Shown piece after piece: positions 1 through 10,399 of a stretch of DNA of 64,000 nucleotides; within the stretch, counting starts at the first letter, position 1, and every line of letters begins with the position of its first letter. Under the pieces are notes generated by a model that made no database searches, was not told where the DNA came from, and saw nothing but the letters and a program-made list of their open reading frames with translations. The translations under genes and the position numbers were made by a program. This DNA comes from Haematobia irritans (Eukaryota; Arthropoda; Insecta; Diptera; Muscidae): NCBI RefSeq assembly GCF_050003625.1, contig NC_134397.1:69786669-69850668 (forward strand), in the 5' to 3' direction.

Positions 1-146
1 TCAATCACAGAAATGATAATATCAATTAAAAAATTAATTGACAGTCAATTAAAAAATTAATTGATCCAATTAAAAAATTTATTGATACTATTCTTGATTT
101 TTGTTTCAATTAAAAAATTTGTTGAATCAATTAAATTTTTAATTGA
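1..146. repeat. CAATTAA palindromic MITE, left part (copy 1)
   Basis: AT-rich sequence built from inverted CAATTAA/TTAATTG words. It is the left part of an element that continues at 2357-2412; HINE 1 lies between the parts. The complete copy at 15141-15388 aligns in inverse orientation across the junction and shows the uninterrupted sequence. The true left end lies before the window. Confidence 0.75.
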
Positions 147-286
147 ATATTTTTATACCCACCACCATAGAATGGTGACGGGGGTATAATAAGTTTGTCA
201 TTCCGTTTGTAACGCATCGAAATATCGATTTCCGACTATATAAAGTATATATATTCTTGATCAGGGAGAAATTCTAAGACGATATA

Positions 287-303
287 ACGATGTCCGTCTG
301 TCC

Positions 304-336
<33 letters not shown>
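287..336 (+). repeat. (GTCY)n microsatellite
   Basis: Run of GTCC/GTCT tetranucleotides just inside the 5' part of HINE 1, preceded by a TATATA stretch. As I recall, mini-me elements of Diptera are described with this (TA)n plus (GTCY)n pair. Confidence 0.9.
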
Positions 337-337
<1 letters not shown>

Positions 338-457
338 TGTAATCACGCTACAGTCTTCAATAATGAAGCAATCGAGCTGAAATTTTGCACAAGCTCGTCT
401 TTTGTCTGCAGGCAGGTCAAGTTCGAAGATGGGCTATATCGGTCCAGGTTTTGATAT

Positions 458-1690
458 AGTCCCCATATAAACCGACCTCCCGATTTGGGGTCTTGGGCTT
501 ATAGAAATCGTAGTTTTTATCCAATTTGCCTGAAATTTGAAATCTGGAGGTATTTTATGACCATAAAGAGATGTGCCAAAAATGGTGATTATCGGTCTAC
601 GTTTTGGTATAGCCCCCATATAGACCGATCTCCCGATTTTACTTCTAGGGCTTATAGAAACCGAAGTTTTTATTCAATTTACCTGAAATTTGAAATCTAG
701 AGGTATTGTAGGACCACAAATACATGTGCAAAAAATTGTGAGTATCGGTCCATATTTTGGTATAGCCCCCATATAGACCGATCTCCCGATTTTACTTCTT
801 GGGCTTATAGAAAACGCAGTTTTTATTCAATTTACCTGAAATTGGAAATCTAGAGGTATTGTAGGACCACAAATACGTGTGCCAAAAATTGTGAGTATCG
901 GTCCATATTTTGGTATAGTCCCTATATAGACCGATCTCCCGATTTTACTTCTTGGGCTTATAGAAACCGCAGTTTTTATTCAATTTACCTGAAATTGGAA
1001 ATCTAGAGGTATTGTAGGACCACAAATACGTGTGCCAAAAATTGTGAGTATCGGTCCATATTTTGGTATAGCCCCCATATAGACCGATCTCCCGATTTTA
1101 CTTCTTGGGCTTATAGAAACCGCAGTTTTTATTCAATTTATCTGAAATTGGAAATCTAGAGGTATTGTAGGACCACAAATACGTGTGCCAAAAATTGTGA
1201 GTATCGGTCCATATTTTGGGATAGCCCCCATATAGACCGATCTCCCGATTTGGGGTCTTGGGCTTATAGAAACCGTATTTTTTATCCAATTTGTCTGAAA
1301 TTGGAAATCTAGAGGTATTTTAGGACCATAAAGAGGTGTGCCGAAAATGGTGAGTATCGATCCATATTTTGGTATAGCCCCCATATAGACCGATTTCCCA
1401 ATTTTACTTCTTGGGCTTCTAGAATCCGAAGTTTTTATCCTATTTGCCTGAAATTGGAAATCTAGAGGTATTTTCGGGTCACAAAGAGGTGTGCCGAAAA
1501 TGGTGGGTATCGGTCCATATTTTAGTATAGCCCCCATAAGAACGATCTCCCGATTTAACTCCTTGGGTTTCTAGAAACCGTAGTTTTTATCTGATATGCC
1601 TGAAATTGTAAATATTCTGGTATTCTAGGCTCACAAAAACGTGTATCGGATTAAGTTTTTATCGGTCCATTTGGTAATGCCTCCATATAG
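458..1690 (+). repeat. 153-bp tandem array, subfamily 1
   Basis: The word (A)GCCCCCATATAGACCGATC recurs at 458, 611, 764, 917, 1070, 1223 and 1376, every step exactly 153 bp. Units differ by substitutions. On the minus strand the 51-codon period leaves a frame open for 134 codons (1133-1537), with a repeating YMGAIPKYGPI word. Confidence 0.92.
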
Positions 1691-1869
1691 ACCGACTTCA
1701 CTTCTTGAGGGTGTAGAAGGCGCACTGATCATGAAAATTGCATGAAAATCAAGACGTTATTTTATAATTTTCTTGCACACTTACAAGAGATGTTAATGAT
1801 TCCTCTAAACCTCAAACAAAAATGGTTCTTATAAATCCAGAATCTGATATAGTCCTCATAGGTGAAATC

Positions 1870-2220
1870 CGTGCCACCGTGGTGCAATGGTTAGCATGCC
1901 CGCCTTGCATACACAAGGTCGTGGGTTCGATTCCTGCTACGACCGAACACCAAAAAGTTTTTCAGCGGTGGATTATCCCACCTCAGTAATGCTGGTGTCA
2001 TTTCTGAGGGTTTCAAAGCTTCTCTAAGTGGTTCCACTGGAATGTGGAACGCCGTTCGGACTCGGCTATAAAAAGGAGGTCCCTTGTCATTGAGCTTAAC
2101 ATGGAATCGGGCATCACTCAGTGATAAGAGAGAAGTTCACCACTGTGGTATCACAATGGACTGAATAGTCTAAGTGAGCCTGATACATCGGGCTGCCACA
2201 TAACCTAACCTAACCTAACC
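1870..2220 (+). mobile_element. tRNA-derived SINE, full length, with target-site duplication
   Basis: 351-bp element flanked by an 11-bp direct duplication TAGGTGAAATC (1859-1869 and 2221-2231), inserted in HINE 1. The head is tRNA-like, with a B box GGTTCGATTCC near 1925 and an A-box-like TGGTGCAATGG near 1879. The body ends in (CCTAA)n. Other copies or fragments lie at 18234-19382, 31241-31384, 46564-46911 and 49676-49712. It has no coding capacity and would depend on a LINE for mobility. Confidence 0.88.
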
Positions 2221-2356
2221 TAGGTGAAATCTTTAAATTTATCTTCGGGTTGTGTCCTCAAGCCCTCCTGAAATTTCAAAGGAAACCCTAATATATGGTT
2301 CATGGTGGTGGGTATTTAAGATTCGGCCCGGCCGAACTTACTGCTGTATATACTTG

Positions 2357-2412
2357 TTTAAAACTCAATTAAGATTTTAATTGGAAATTTTTTTGTGAAA
2401 TTTTTTTCTGTG
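2357..2412. repeat. CAATTAA MITE, right part (copy 1)
   Basis: Continuation of the element at 1-146 after HINE 1. It ends ...TTTTTTTCTGTG followed by TA at 2413-2414, which is compatible with a TA target. Confidence 0.7.
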
Positions 2413-2529
2413 TAGGGTTTTGTTTGTCAGGAAATAAAGTATGAATTAATTGGACTCAACAGACGTGTTTCATTAAGCACGTAAAACGTACTCGTAAGTA
2501 GCGAACATGAACACGGTTTTGCTCCTCAC

Positions 2530-3020
2530 TGTATATAATAGAGTTGTGCACGTGTATTTTACTCACGCTCACGCACACTCATGACGGATATATCTTACTC
2601 ACGCACACTACCGCACGATATTGTTTGGTAGGTCTCACGCTCACGTACACTCACGAAAAGAAAACTTTTACTCACGCAGGAAACTGTCGTGACTCACGAA
2701 AAATACTGTAACTCACGAAAAATATCGTGACTCACGAAATATGTCGTGACTCACGAATAATTTTATAAGTTATTTACCTGAGGGACATGTCTGAAATCAT
2801 GAGCACGATACAAATCCTAGGTGTCACTAAAATTGCAAACGAATTTTACATTTAAGCGTTTAATGTTGGAGAGTGGGATTATTTTCGTCAGCGTAATTCG
2901 TTACTCACGCACACTTACGAAGATATTGTTTTCGTGACACACGCTCACGCACGACATTTTGGTTTGTTAATCACGCTCACGCATACTCACGCCATCGACA
3001 TGAGCGTGACTCACGTGTGA
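2530..3020. repeat. CACG-rich degenerate repeat cluster
   Basis: Dense, irregular repetition of TCACGCTCACG, ACTCACGAAAA and TCGTGACTCACG words on a 5-12 bp scale. Similar sequence occurs at 17485-17560, 29340-30010 (inside the piggyBac-like element) and 31385-31500. It is CpG-rich against an AT-rich background. I see no coding content and cannot assign a class. Confidence 0.8.
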
Positions 3021-3164
3021 GTCATTTATTTAATTTTGATTTTTAAACGGACATTTGTTTGTACGTGAGTACCTTTATTAATAAATCTCTAAAAGAGAAC
3101 GACAATTTGATAAATGAGATCTGTATCCTAATTTTAATTTTATTGGTCTTGGATTTAAAGCCAT

Positions 3165-3352
3165 ATAGGTCGCTAAAAAATTTCTTTATTTTAAAGAAGC
3201 CTAATCATCTGGCTCGGAATCAATACCAAAATCCTTAAGGGAAAATCAAAATCTTTGGATCCAAGTTAACTTTTTTTTTTTTGAGTGTGAGGACCAATCG
3301 ATGTGTCACAAATGGAATGACATATGCCTCCATTCTATGGTGGAGAGTAAAA
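3165..3352 (-). repeat. Fragments of Z element and of a HINE 5' end
   Basis: 3180-3290 resembles the GGCTCGGAATCAATACC part of the Z elements (10632-11286, 32611-33245). 3300-3352 carries CACAAATGGAATGACA and CCATTCTATGGTGGAGAGTA, a decayed HINE 5' end in reverse orientation. Confidence 0.6.
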
Positions 3353-4790
3353 AAAATCGGATTCCCTAAATATTGCAACATTTAAAAATGATTCATGATG
3401 ATTAAAAATAATACATGTTGTTAATAACTTTGTATTCATAATCCGAAATGTAAATCATTTGCAATGCATTATATAAGATACATTTTTGTTATGTGTGTGT
3501 AATTCAAAATCTCTTTGGAATGACAATGGAATTATTCTTCTTATATTTCCCACAATGTTAACATTATCATTAAAACAGTGATAGTTTGGATTGCTACTAA
3601 AGATCATCTGCTACTTTGCGTCAAGTTAAGCTTAAACCTTGGCACACATCTGTATTCCCATGTACACGGAACGGGAAAATATCTCACAAAGAAAATGAAT
3701 CACTAGCATCGTCTTCATCGGCTTATTAATGGTATATCAATAACCACAAATCTTCTAATCCTCCACCAGTTGTAGAATGATCCGAAAGCAATATTGTCTA
3801 TGCGTTTCAAATCGGATTATATACGTGGGAAATTTAAATAACTCCACCCAATTCATTATATGCCACCCAATGGAAACAAATGCGATTAATTTCAATTTAT
3901 TGCGAAATTCTTAAAATCTACATTATTATGATTATTAGACGTTATTTTATTCTCTATTAAGTATAGCTAATTAAGATATCGTAGTTTTTTAATTTTTTAT
4001 TTTTTTCATTCAATCAAGTTGAAAGATTTGTGGCATTTGTTTCATAATCTAACGACAGGTTAGACGACATTTGGAAAGAACAAAAACAAATTGTATACAT
4101 ATAATATTAATAAGATGTATTTTGAATTTATTTAGAAGCGGAAAAATGCAATGAGTTACTATGATTAGAGGCTATAACTTTCCAACAATGATACGTATTG
4201 ACAAAGCCACAATTTCCTAGATTCATAAAGTCAACCGCAACATTATAATTAACAGTAATATGTAGCAAACTTTAATTATAATATAATATTCCCGCATAAA
4301 ATATGACAGGAAAATACAACAGAGCAGATAAAATTGCGAGTATGCATTGGAAACCAGCATCAGCTAACCAACCAAAGATCCCGGCATCACAGTGTATGTT
4401 TTCAACTACATTGTACTGATCGATCATAGATCACCGCAGCAACTTACTCTACAGCCTCCAATGAAATCTCCCTCACCTTCGGCATATCTAATGATTGAAA
4501 GATTTTAAGGCTCGTCCAAGTACCTTAGGGTGGTTCAGATAGGTCGGTTTTGAATCGAATTGAAAATATTCTCTAAAAGACTATAACTCATAACAGTACC
4601 CAGCAAAAATATTAAAAGTTCTCTCACAAATATTTCGTTTTAAGTACATCCCGGGATGCTCTACCAATTTTTTTACATCGGATGAAGTTCTTTCGGAAAA
4701 GACATAGAAATAAGCCAAGACACCTAAATATTGGAAAAAAATATAGAAACTCAATAACAAAGACGATAAAAATAACATTAAACAAGTATA
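3353..4790. other. AT-rich sequence without recognised features
   Basis: No plausible gene, known repeat terminus or RNA gene seen. All reading frames are short and low-complexity. It may be single-copy host intergenic or intronic DNA. Confidence 0.5.
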
Positions 4791-7195
4791 TACAGCAGTA
4801 AGTTCGGCCGGGACGAATCATAAATACCCACCACCATGAATCAAATATTAGGGTTTCCTTTGAAATTTCAGGGGGGTTTGATGACAGATCAAGCAGAGCA
4901 GTTCAACCAGTACACTTCCCTAAATTTAAAGATTTTACCTATGAAGACTATATCAGATTCTGGATTTATAAGAACCATTTTTGTTTGAGTTTTAGAGGAA
5001 TCATTAACATCTCTTGTAAGTGTGCAAGAAAATTATGAAATAACGTTTTGATTTGAAATCTTAAATCTGTAGATTTTCACCCGAGAAGTAAAATCTGGAA
5101 ATTTTACATTGAGTTTCAAGCAATTTTCATGATCAGTGCGCCTTCTATACCTCCAAGAAGTGAAATTGGTCTATATGAAGGCCCTACCAAATGGACCGAT
5201 AAAAATTAAATCCGATACCCGTTTTTGTGAGCCTAAAATACCAGAATATTTACATTTTAAGGCAAATCGTACACGGATGAAAAAGACTGTTTTTCAAATG
5301 TTTGGCTATAAACATTATATGTTTGGAACACAAATTTTTAAACACAATATTTTTGAGTGCAAGCATATAATGTTCATAAACTAGCATAACATGTTTGGGA
5401 CATATATGTTAATATGTTAGAACATATTATGTTTGGGACATAAAATGTTTGTAAATACAATATGCTTGGATGCAAACATATATTAATTTAGAAATAGCCT
5501 ATAAACATATATGTCTTTAGTAGCTTGGAGCGCTATGTAACAGGGAGCGATATTGAATTAAGTTGGTGGTTGTTGCTTGTTATTACAAAATTAACATTTT
5601 ATTTTTCCTTCGGCAATTGATCAGCTACTTCTCTGATCCTTACAAACTGTGTGGTCCGCTGTTCGAATCCCCGTCCGGCAAAAGGTAAAATTAAAATAAA
5701 ATAAAAATCATAAAATTGAATAATTTCTTCTACAATGTTTGTATTACAGAAAAAGGTGCTAAGAACTAAAAAATCTCGTGGAAGTGAGAAAGATGTGGGG
5801 CAATATACAATTAGGCAGAAACAAAATTTTGAGCATTCAGGTCGAAAACCTATGTTGTTAGCACCTATATTACCTGTTTATTTTCATAATTCATTATGAT
5901 TGTAAATAAATAAATAAATAAATAAAATTTTGAGCACGATATTGTTTGGGAGAATTTTGGGTGCAAAATGCTTCCAAACATATTATATGTTCACATAATA
6001 ACATATTGTTTTTTGGAAGACAACATTATTGAATTTGGATGCAAAAATACAAAATGTTTGGAACTTAGACTACCCAAACATATATTGTTTAGACCAATAT
6101 GCTTTCAAACATATTATATATTGGAAGAGATCAAACATATAAATGTTTGGGCAATACCCAAAAATGTATATGCTTGAAGCAAAATATGTTTGGGAGTATA
6201 TGTTACAGAAGCGATTTTTTGTGAGGGTGTATAAACACTACGGTTTCTAGAAACCCAAGAAGATAAATCGGTAGATATTTCTTATGGTGGCTATACTAAA
6301 ACATGGGCAGATACTCACAGTTTTCGGCACACCTCTTTATGGCCCGAAAATATGTTACCTCTAGATTTCCAATTTCAGGAAAATTGGATACAGACTTCGG
6401 ATTCTGGAAACCTAAGAAGTAAAATCGGGAGATCGGTCTATATGGGGGAAATACAAAAACATGAACCGTTACACACCACTTTTGACACACCTCTTTATGG
6501 TCCGAAAATACCTCTAGATTTCCAATTTCAGGCAAATAGGATGAAAAGTACGGTTTCTTTAAGCACAAGATGTAAAATCGGGAAATCGGTCTTTATGGGG
6601 ACCATACCAAATCATGGACCGATGCTCACCATTTTTTGCACACCTCTTTATGGTTCTAAAATAACTCTAGACTTCCAATTTCAGGTATATTGAATAAAAA
6701 CTGCGGATTCTATAAGCCCAAGAAGTAAAATCGGGAGATCGGTCTATATGGGGGCTATACCAAAACATGGGCCGATACTCACCATTTTTGGCTCACCTCT
6801 TAATGGTCCAAAAAAACCTATAGATTTCTAATTTCAGGCAAATTGGATAAAAGCTACGATTTCTATAAGGCCAAGACCGCAAATCGGGAGGTCGGTTTAT
6901 ATGGGGAATATATCAAAACCTGGACCGATATAGCCCATCTTGGAACTTGATCTGCCTGCAGACAAAATACGAGTTTGTGCAAAATTTCAGCACAATTGCT
7001 TCATTATTGAAGACTGTAGCGTGATTACAACAGACAGACAGCCAGACAGACGGACATGGTTATATCGTCTTAGAATTTCTACCTGATCAAGAATATATAT
7101 ACTTTATATAGTCGGAAATCGATATTTCGATGTGTTACAAACGGAATGACAATCTTATTATACCCCCATCACCATTCTATGGTGGTGGGTATAAA
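4791..7195 (-). mobile_element. HINE 2, subfamily 1, reverse orientation, with nested X1
   Basis: Begins AACAAGTATATACAGCAGTAAG with a decayed hairpin (TTCGGCCGGGACGAA) and ends GGTGGTGGGTATAAAAAG. The 153-bp units (6240-6900) match HINE 1 in inverse orientation. The array is broken at 5272-6229 by element X1. The (GTCY)n tract (about 7030-7055) is short. Confidence 0.7.
5272..6229 (+). mobile_element. X1: TA-flanked inverted-repeat element, X family
   Basis: 958-bp element flanked by TA (5270-5271, 6230-6231). Left end is CACGGATGAAAAAGACTG; right end, reversed, is CACCCTCACAAAAAATCGC. The interior is full of AAACATAT words. A decayed tRNA-like module remains at 5636-5690 (B box GTTCGAATCC), and an AAAT microsatellite lies at 5908-5932. 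The uninterrupted 153-bp unit of HINE 1 shows that the flanks join as GGCAAATCG-TA-AACACTACGG. No transposase. Confidence 0.82.
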
Positions 7196-8228
7196 AAGAC
7201 AATGAAACTTAAATTAATAAGTATATGCGGCCGTAAGATCGGCCAGGCCGAATCGTATGTACCCTCCACCATGGATTGCGCAGAAACTTCTACCAAAGTC
7301 TGTCACCCTCAATCGAATTACATGGGTTGTGGTATCTTAAAACTTCTTAACATCGTTTTCTAAATTGCTAGTTAGTCCATACGTGGTATATATTAGACAA
7401 AAAAGGTATGTATAGGTAAGTCTAAAAATAATTACGAATCGATATGGACTTTAGCACGGTACGTAGAGAGCCATAATTGAAATATGGGGGTCACTTATAT
7501 GGGGGCTATATACAATTATGAACTTGATATGGACCAATTTCTGTGTGATTGGGGATCGATTTATCTGAGGGCTATATATAACTATAGACCGATATGTACC
7601 TAGTTAGGCATGGTTGTTAAATGCCATATACTAGCTCAATGTACCAAATTTAAACTGACTCGGATTAAGTTTGCTCCTCCAAGTGGCTCCAAAACCAAAT
7701 CTCGGGATCGGTTTATATGGGGGCTATATATGATTATGGTCTGATATTGACCACTTGTGGCATGGTTGTTAAATATCATGTACTAACATCACGTACCAAA
7801 TTTCAACCGAATCGGATGAATTTTGCTCTTCCAAGGGGCTCCGGAGGTCAAATCTGGGGATCGGTTTATATGTGGGCTATATATAATTATGGACCGATAT
7901 GGACCAATTTTTGCATGGTTGTTAGAGACCATATATTAACACCATATACCAAATTTCAGCCGGATCGGATGAAATTTGCTTCTCTTAGAGGCTCCGCAAG
8001 CCAAATTTGGGGATCGGTTTATATGGGGGCTATATGTAATTATGGACCGATGTGGACCAATTTTTTGCATGGTTGTTAGAGACCATATACTAACACCATA
8101 TACCAAATATCAGCGGGATCGGATGAAATTTGCATCTCTTAGAGGATTCGCAATCCAAATTTCCGTTTATATGGTGGCTATACGTAAAAGTGGACCGATA
8201 TGGCCCATTTGCAATACCATCAATACCA

Positions 8229-8774
8229 AGCCAACACACTATCCACTGGGCTACATAGCTGTTATAGTCACCAGTAGACAATTATCGTTATAAGTTACAT
8301 TTATAAACCATAGTTTGAAGCGCCCCCGAGCCCATGCAAACATAATATTATTTAACATAAACATACATTTGTTGGCACCGTGGAGCAGTGGTTGCTACGT
8401 CCGACTTGCATGCCAAGGGTCGTGGTTTCGATCCCTGCTTCGACCAAAGTTTTTTTTTACGTATATCCCAGATATGGTCGGAAGATTCAGAAAAAATGTT
8501 CAACATTACATTCTACTATATTAAATTTTTACTATGAACTGTAAATTTGTCTTATTAAAGACCAAAAGTCAGAAAAGAACAGTGTTTGATATAAACGAAA
8601 TGGACTATGTTGTTGGTTCAAAAATAACTTTTTTTTTATTGAAAAAATAAAAATTTTGTAACAAACGAATTTTTTTGGTGATAAAAGTGTATACTTTTTG
8701 AAGCAATTCAAAAACTCTAACAAAAGAAAAACGTTTTCGGTACACGTTTTCCAAACGTTTTTTTTCTTTGCGTG
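8229..8774 (+). mobile_element. Y element, left-truncated copy
   Basis: The right end CGTTTTTTTTCTTTGCGTG, followed by TA, is identical to the right end of the 919-bp Y copy at 18313-19231. The interior shares the GTGTTTGATATAAACGAAATGG segment and the tRNA-like module at 8374-8445. The left end is missing. Confidence 0.75.
8374..8445 (+). repeat. tRNA-like module in Y (type 1)
   Basis: 72-bp tRNA-like stretch with A-box-like TGGAGCAGTGG, loop word CTTGCATG and a B box damaged to GTTTCGATCC. It reads as a tRNA-derived repeat rather than a gene; sister modules lie at 18819-18890, 22881-22952 and 30660-30731. Confidence 0.7.
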
Positions 8775-8800
8775 TATGGTGGAGGGTATAAAATAAGTTC

Positions 8801-8873
8801 GGTCGGAGCAGTGATTGAACCCACGACCCTTTGTATGCAAGGCAGATATGCTAACCAATGCTCCACGTGGCCA
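8801..8873 (-). repeat. tRNA-like module (type 1)
   Basis: On the minus strand: CCACGTGGAGCATTGGTTAG..., loop CTTGCATAC, B box GGTTCAATC. Decayed pol III promoter; no convincing acceptor stem. Confidence 0.6.
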
Positions 8874-8986
8874 ACAAATGTATGTTTATGTTAAATAATG
8901 TTATGTTTGCATGGGCTCGTGGGCGCTTCAAACTATGCTATATAAATGTAACTTATAACGATAATTGTCTACTGGTGAGTATAACA

Positions 8987-9059
8987 GCTATGTAGCCCAG
9001 TGGATAGTGTGTTGGCTTACAAACTGTGTGGTCCTCGGTTCGATTCTCCGTCCAGGCGA
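8987..9059 (+). repeat. tRNA-like module (type 2)
   Basis: A box TAGCCCAGTGG and B box GGTTCGATTC at tRNA-like spacing, followed by CCAGGCGAAAGG. Both internal pol III boxes look intact. No clean cloverleaf, and the same module recurs in other X/Y elements, so it is repeat-borne. Confidence 0.7.
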
Positions 9060-9364
9060 AAGGTAAAATTTAAACAATTTATAAAATTGAATAATTTCTT
9101 CAACATTATTTGTATTACAGAAAAATGTGCCAAGAACTAAAAAAAATTCTTGGAAGTGAAAATTATGTGAGGGAACGACCACAATCTTCTGTGGGGAAAA
9201 TTCTTCCAAGCATATAATATTTTTGGACTCAAAAAGCTTCTAAAAATATAATATGGTCACATAAAACAAACATATTAATGTTTGGCAGTATCCAATAATA
9301 TATGTGCTTCCTGCAAAATATGTTTGGAACATATGCTAGAGAAGCGATTTTTTTTGAGGGTGTA

Positions 9365-10389
9365 GTAATATTCTCCCACTGTACCATTAGTACAGCGATT
9401 ATGACGCATTTTTATAGCAGCTCGTTTAAATTGAACTTAAATGTCATTTTATGATGTGAAGCGCTTTAGCAAAAAGATTTGCAATATGCATTGTTTCACT
9501 TCAAACGGCTTAACGGCTACCTGTCTGTCTGTCCATTTGAGCCTCTATGGCCATCGCCTCATAGCAGCTAAACAGTCAGTGCAACAACATGAATGCCATG
9601 ATGTCTATGTAATGTAACTGACCGTATTGTCATTGCATTTGAAATTTTTTATTTAGTTTGTTTCGCTTTGGGTTTGTTTTTATTTCATACTCGTATTCTA
9701 TTCATTTGGTGTTATTTATTGAAAATTTATGCGTTTGATGTCATCGTGTTGACCATCGTCATCACCATCATTACCATCACTGGACATAGCATCAACGCAG
9801 GCGCAAACGTTAACAAGCCCCACCAAAAGAACCCAATCATCCAACGGAGATTAACAATGCTCAACAGTCGATCACTACACAAGCAAGCAATTACAATCGT
9901 CATCATCATCATCATCATCATAATAAAGTAACATTTATTGCAATTCACAAAGTCACACAATTCCGAATCGGATGACATATACTGGAAGAAAACTTAGGGC
10001 AGGGATCTATTAAATAGCAGATTTTAAATATAATAATTTTAATCAAATATATGTCGTGTTAAATTTAATAAAGAAGTGTAAGTACATTTGGTTATCAAAC
10101 AGCAGGTTATCAAACAGTAACAAAATCGACTATAGCAAAGGACGTTTTTTTACATTTTGGAAAAAATATTCTTTGCCTATTTTAAACCGCAACTTTTCAT
10201 ATTAATATATATATATATTTTTTTTAATTTGATAAGTTCAAATATAAACTGTTTAAAACTTTGAAACCCCCAGTCCCTGATTTAAGAATTATGTACCCAT
10301 CCATCCTCTGGGGCTGGTTAAAGGTTAAAGGGTTTTCAAACATTAGCATAATCGACTAGAGAAAAGGACGCTTTTTACTTAATAATTTT
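9365..10389. other. No gene seen; contains a CAT/ATC microsatellite
   Basis: Mostly AT-rich, non-coding-looking DNA. 9738-9780 and 9897-9925 hold imperfect and perfect (CAT)n. The 87-codon frame at 9668-9931 runs through this repeat and ends in an isoleucine tract, so I do not call it. Confidence 0.55.
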
Positions 10390-10399
10390 TTATACCTCC

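Larger units (their letters stand above)
147..2356 (+). mobile_element. HINE 1: HINE/mini-me-like element, 153-bp array subfamily 1
   Basis: Starts TATACCCACCACCAT and carries a (GTCY)n microsatellite and about eight 153-bp units. It ends with an inverted ATGGTGGTGGGTA followed by the hairpin TTCGGCCCGGCCGAA and GTATATACTTGTT. It interrupts a CAATTAA MITE between T residues with no evident target duplication; the MITE at 15141-15388 serves as the empty site. Subterminal inverted repeats, a 3' hairpin, an internal satellite and a TT target match the published description of HINE/DINE-type non-autonomous Helentrons; that class is inferred. No Rep/helicase coding is present. A SINE is nested at 1870-2220. 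Confidence 0.7.
7205..8796 (-). mobile_element. HINE 3, subfamily 2, reverse orientation, interrupted by Y/X debris
   Basis: Starts AAGTATATGCGGCCGTAAG with hairpin-like ATCGGCCAGGCCGAA, then GTACCCTCCACCATGG and 153-bp units of the TATAATTATGGACCGATATG type. Recognisable HINE sequence breaks off at 8228. Its 5' end (ATGGTGGAGGGTATAAAA) reappears at 8776-8796, beyond a Y-element remnant, so Y inserted near the HINE end with loss of sequence. Confidence 0.65.
8797..9362 (+). mobile_element. X element, right portion
   Basis: Ends GAAGCGATTTTTTTTGAGGGTG followed by TA, the X right terminus. It includes two tRNA-like modules, at 8801-8873 on the minus strand and 8987-9059 on the plus strand. 8855-9025 is an inverted copy of 8214-8400, so the two truncated elements form a long inverted repeat. 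Confidence 0.72.

Noticed and set aside
458..1690. Regularly spaced repeats as a CRISPR-like array
   Set aside because: Repeats are contiguous 153-bp tandem units with no unique spacers, in eukaryotic DNA inside a transposable element.
2200..2220. CCTAACCTAACC run resembling the insect telomere repeat
   Set aside because: It is the 3' tail of a tRNA-derived SINE bounded by a target duplication, and it recurs at every SINE copy. Flies lack TTAGG telomeres.
8987..9059. Functional tRNA gene
   Set aside because: Pol III boxes are present but there is no convincing acceptor stem, and identical modules recur inside X/Y elements. Treated as tRNA-derived repeat. A covariance-model score would settle it.
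9668..9931. 87-codon frame ending in poly-isoleucine
   Set aside because: It is translation of a (CAT)n microsatellite.
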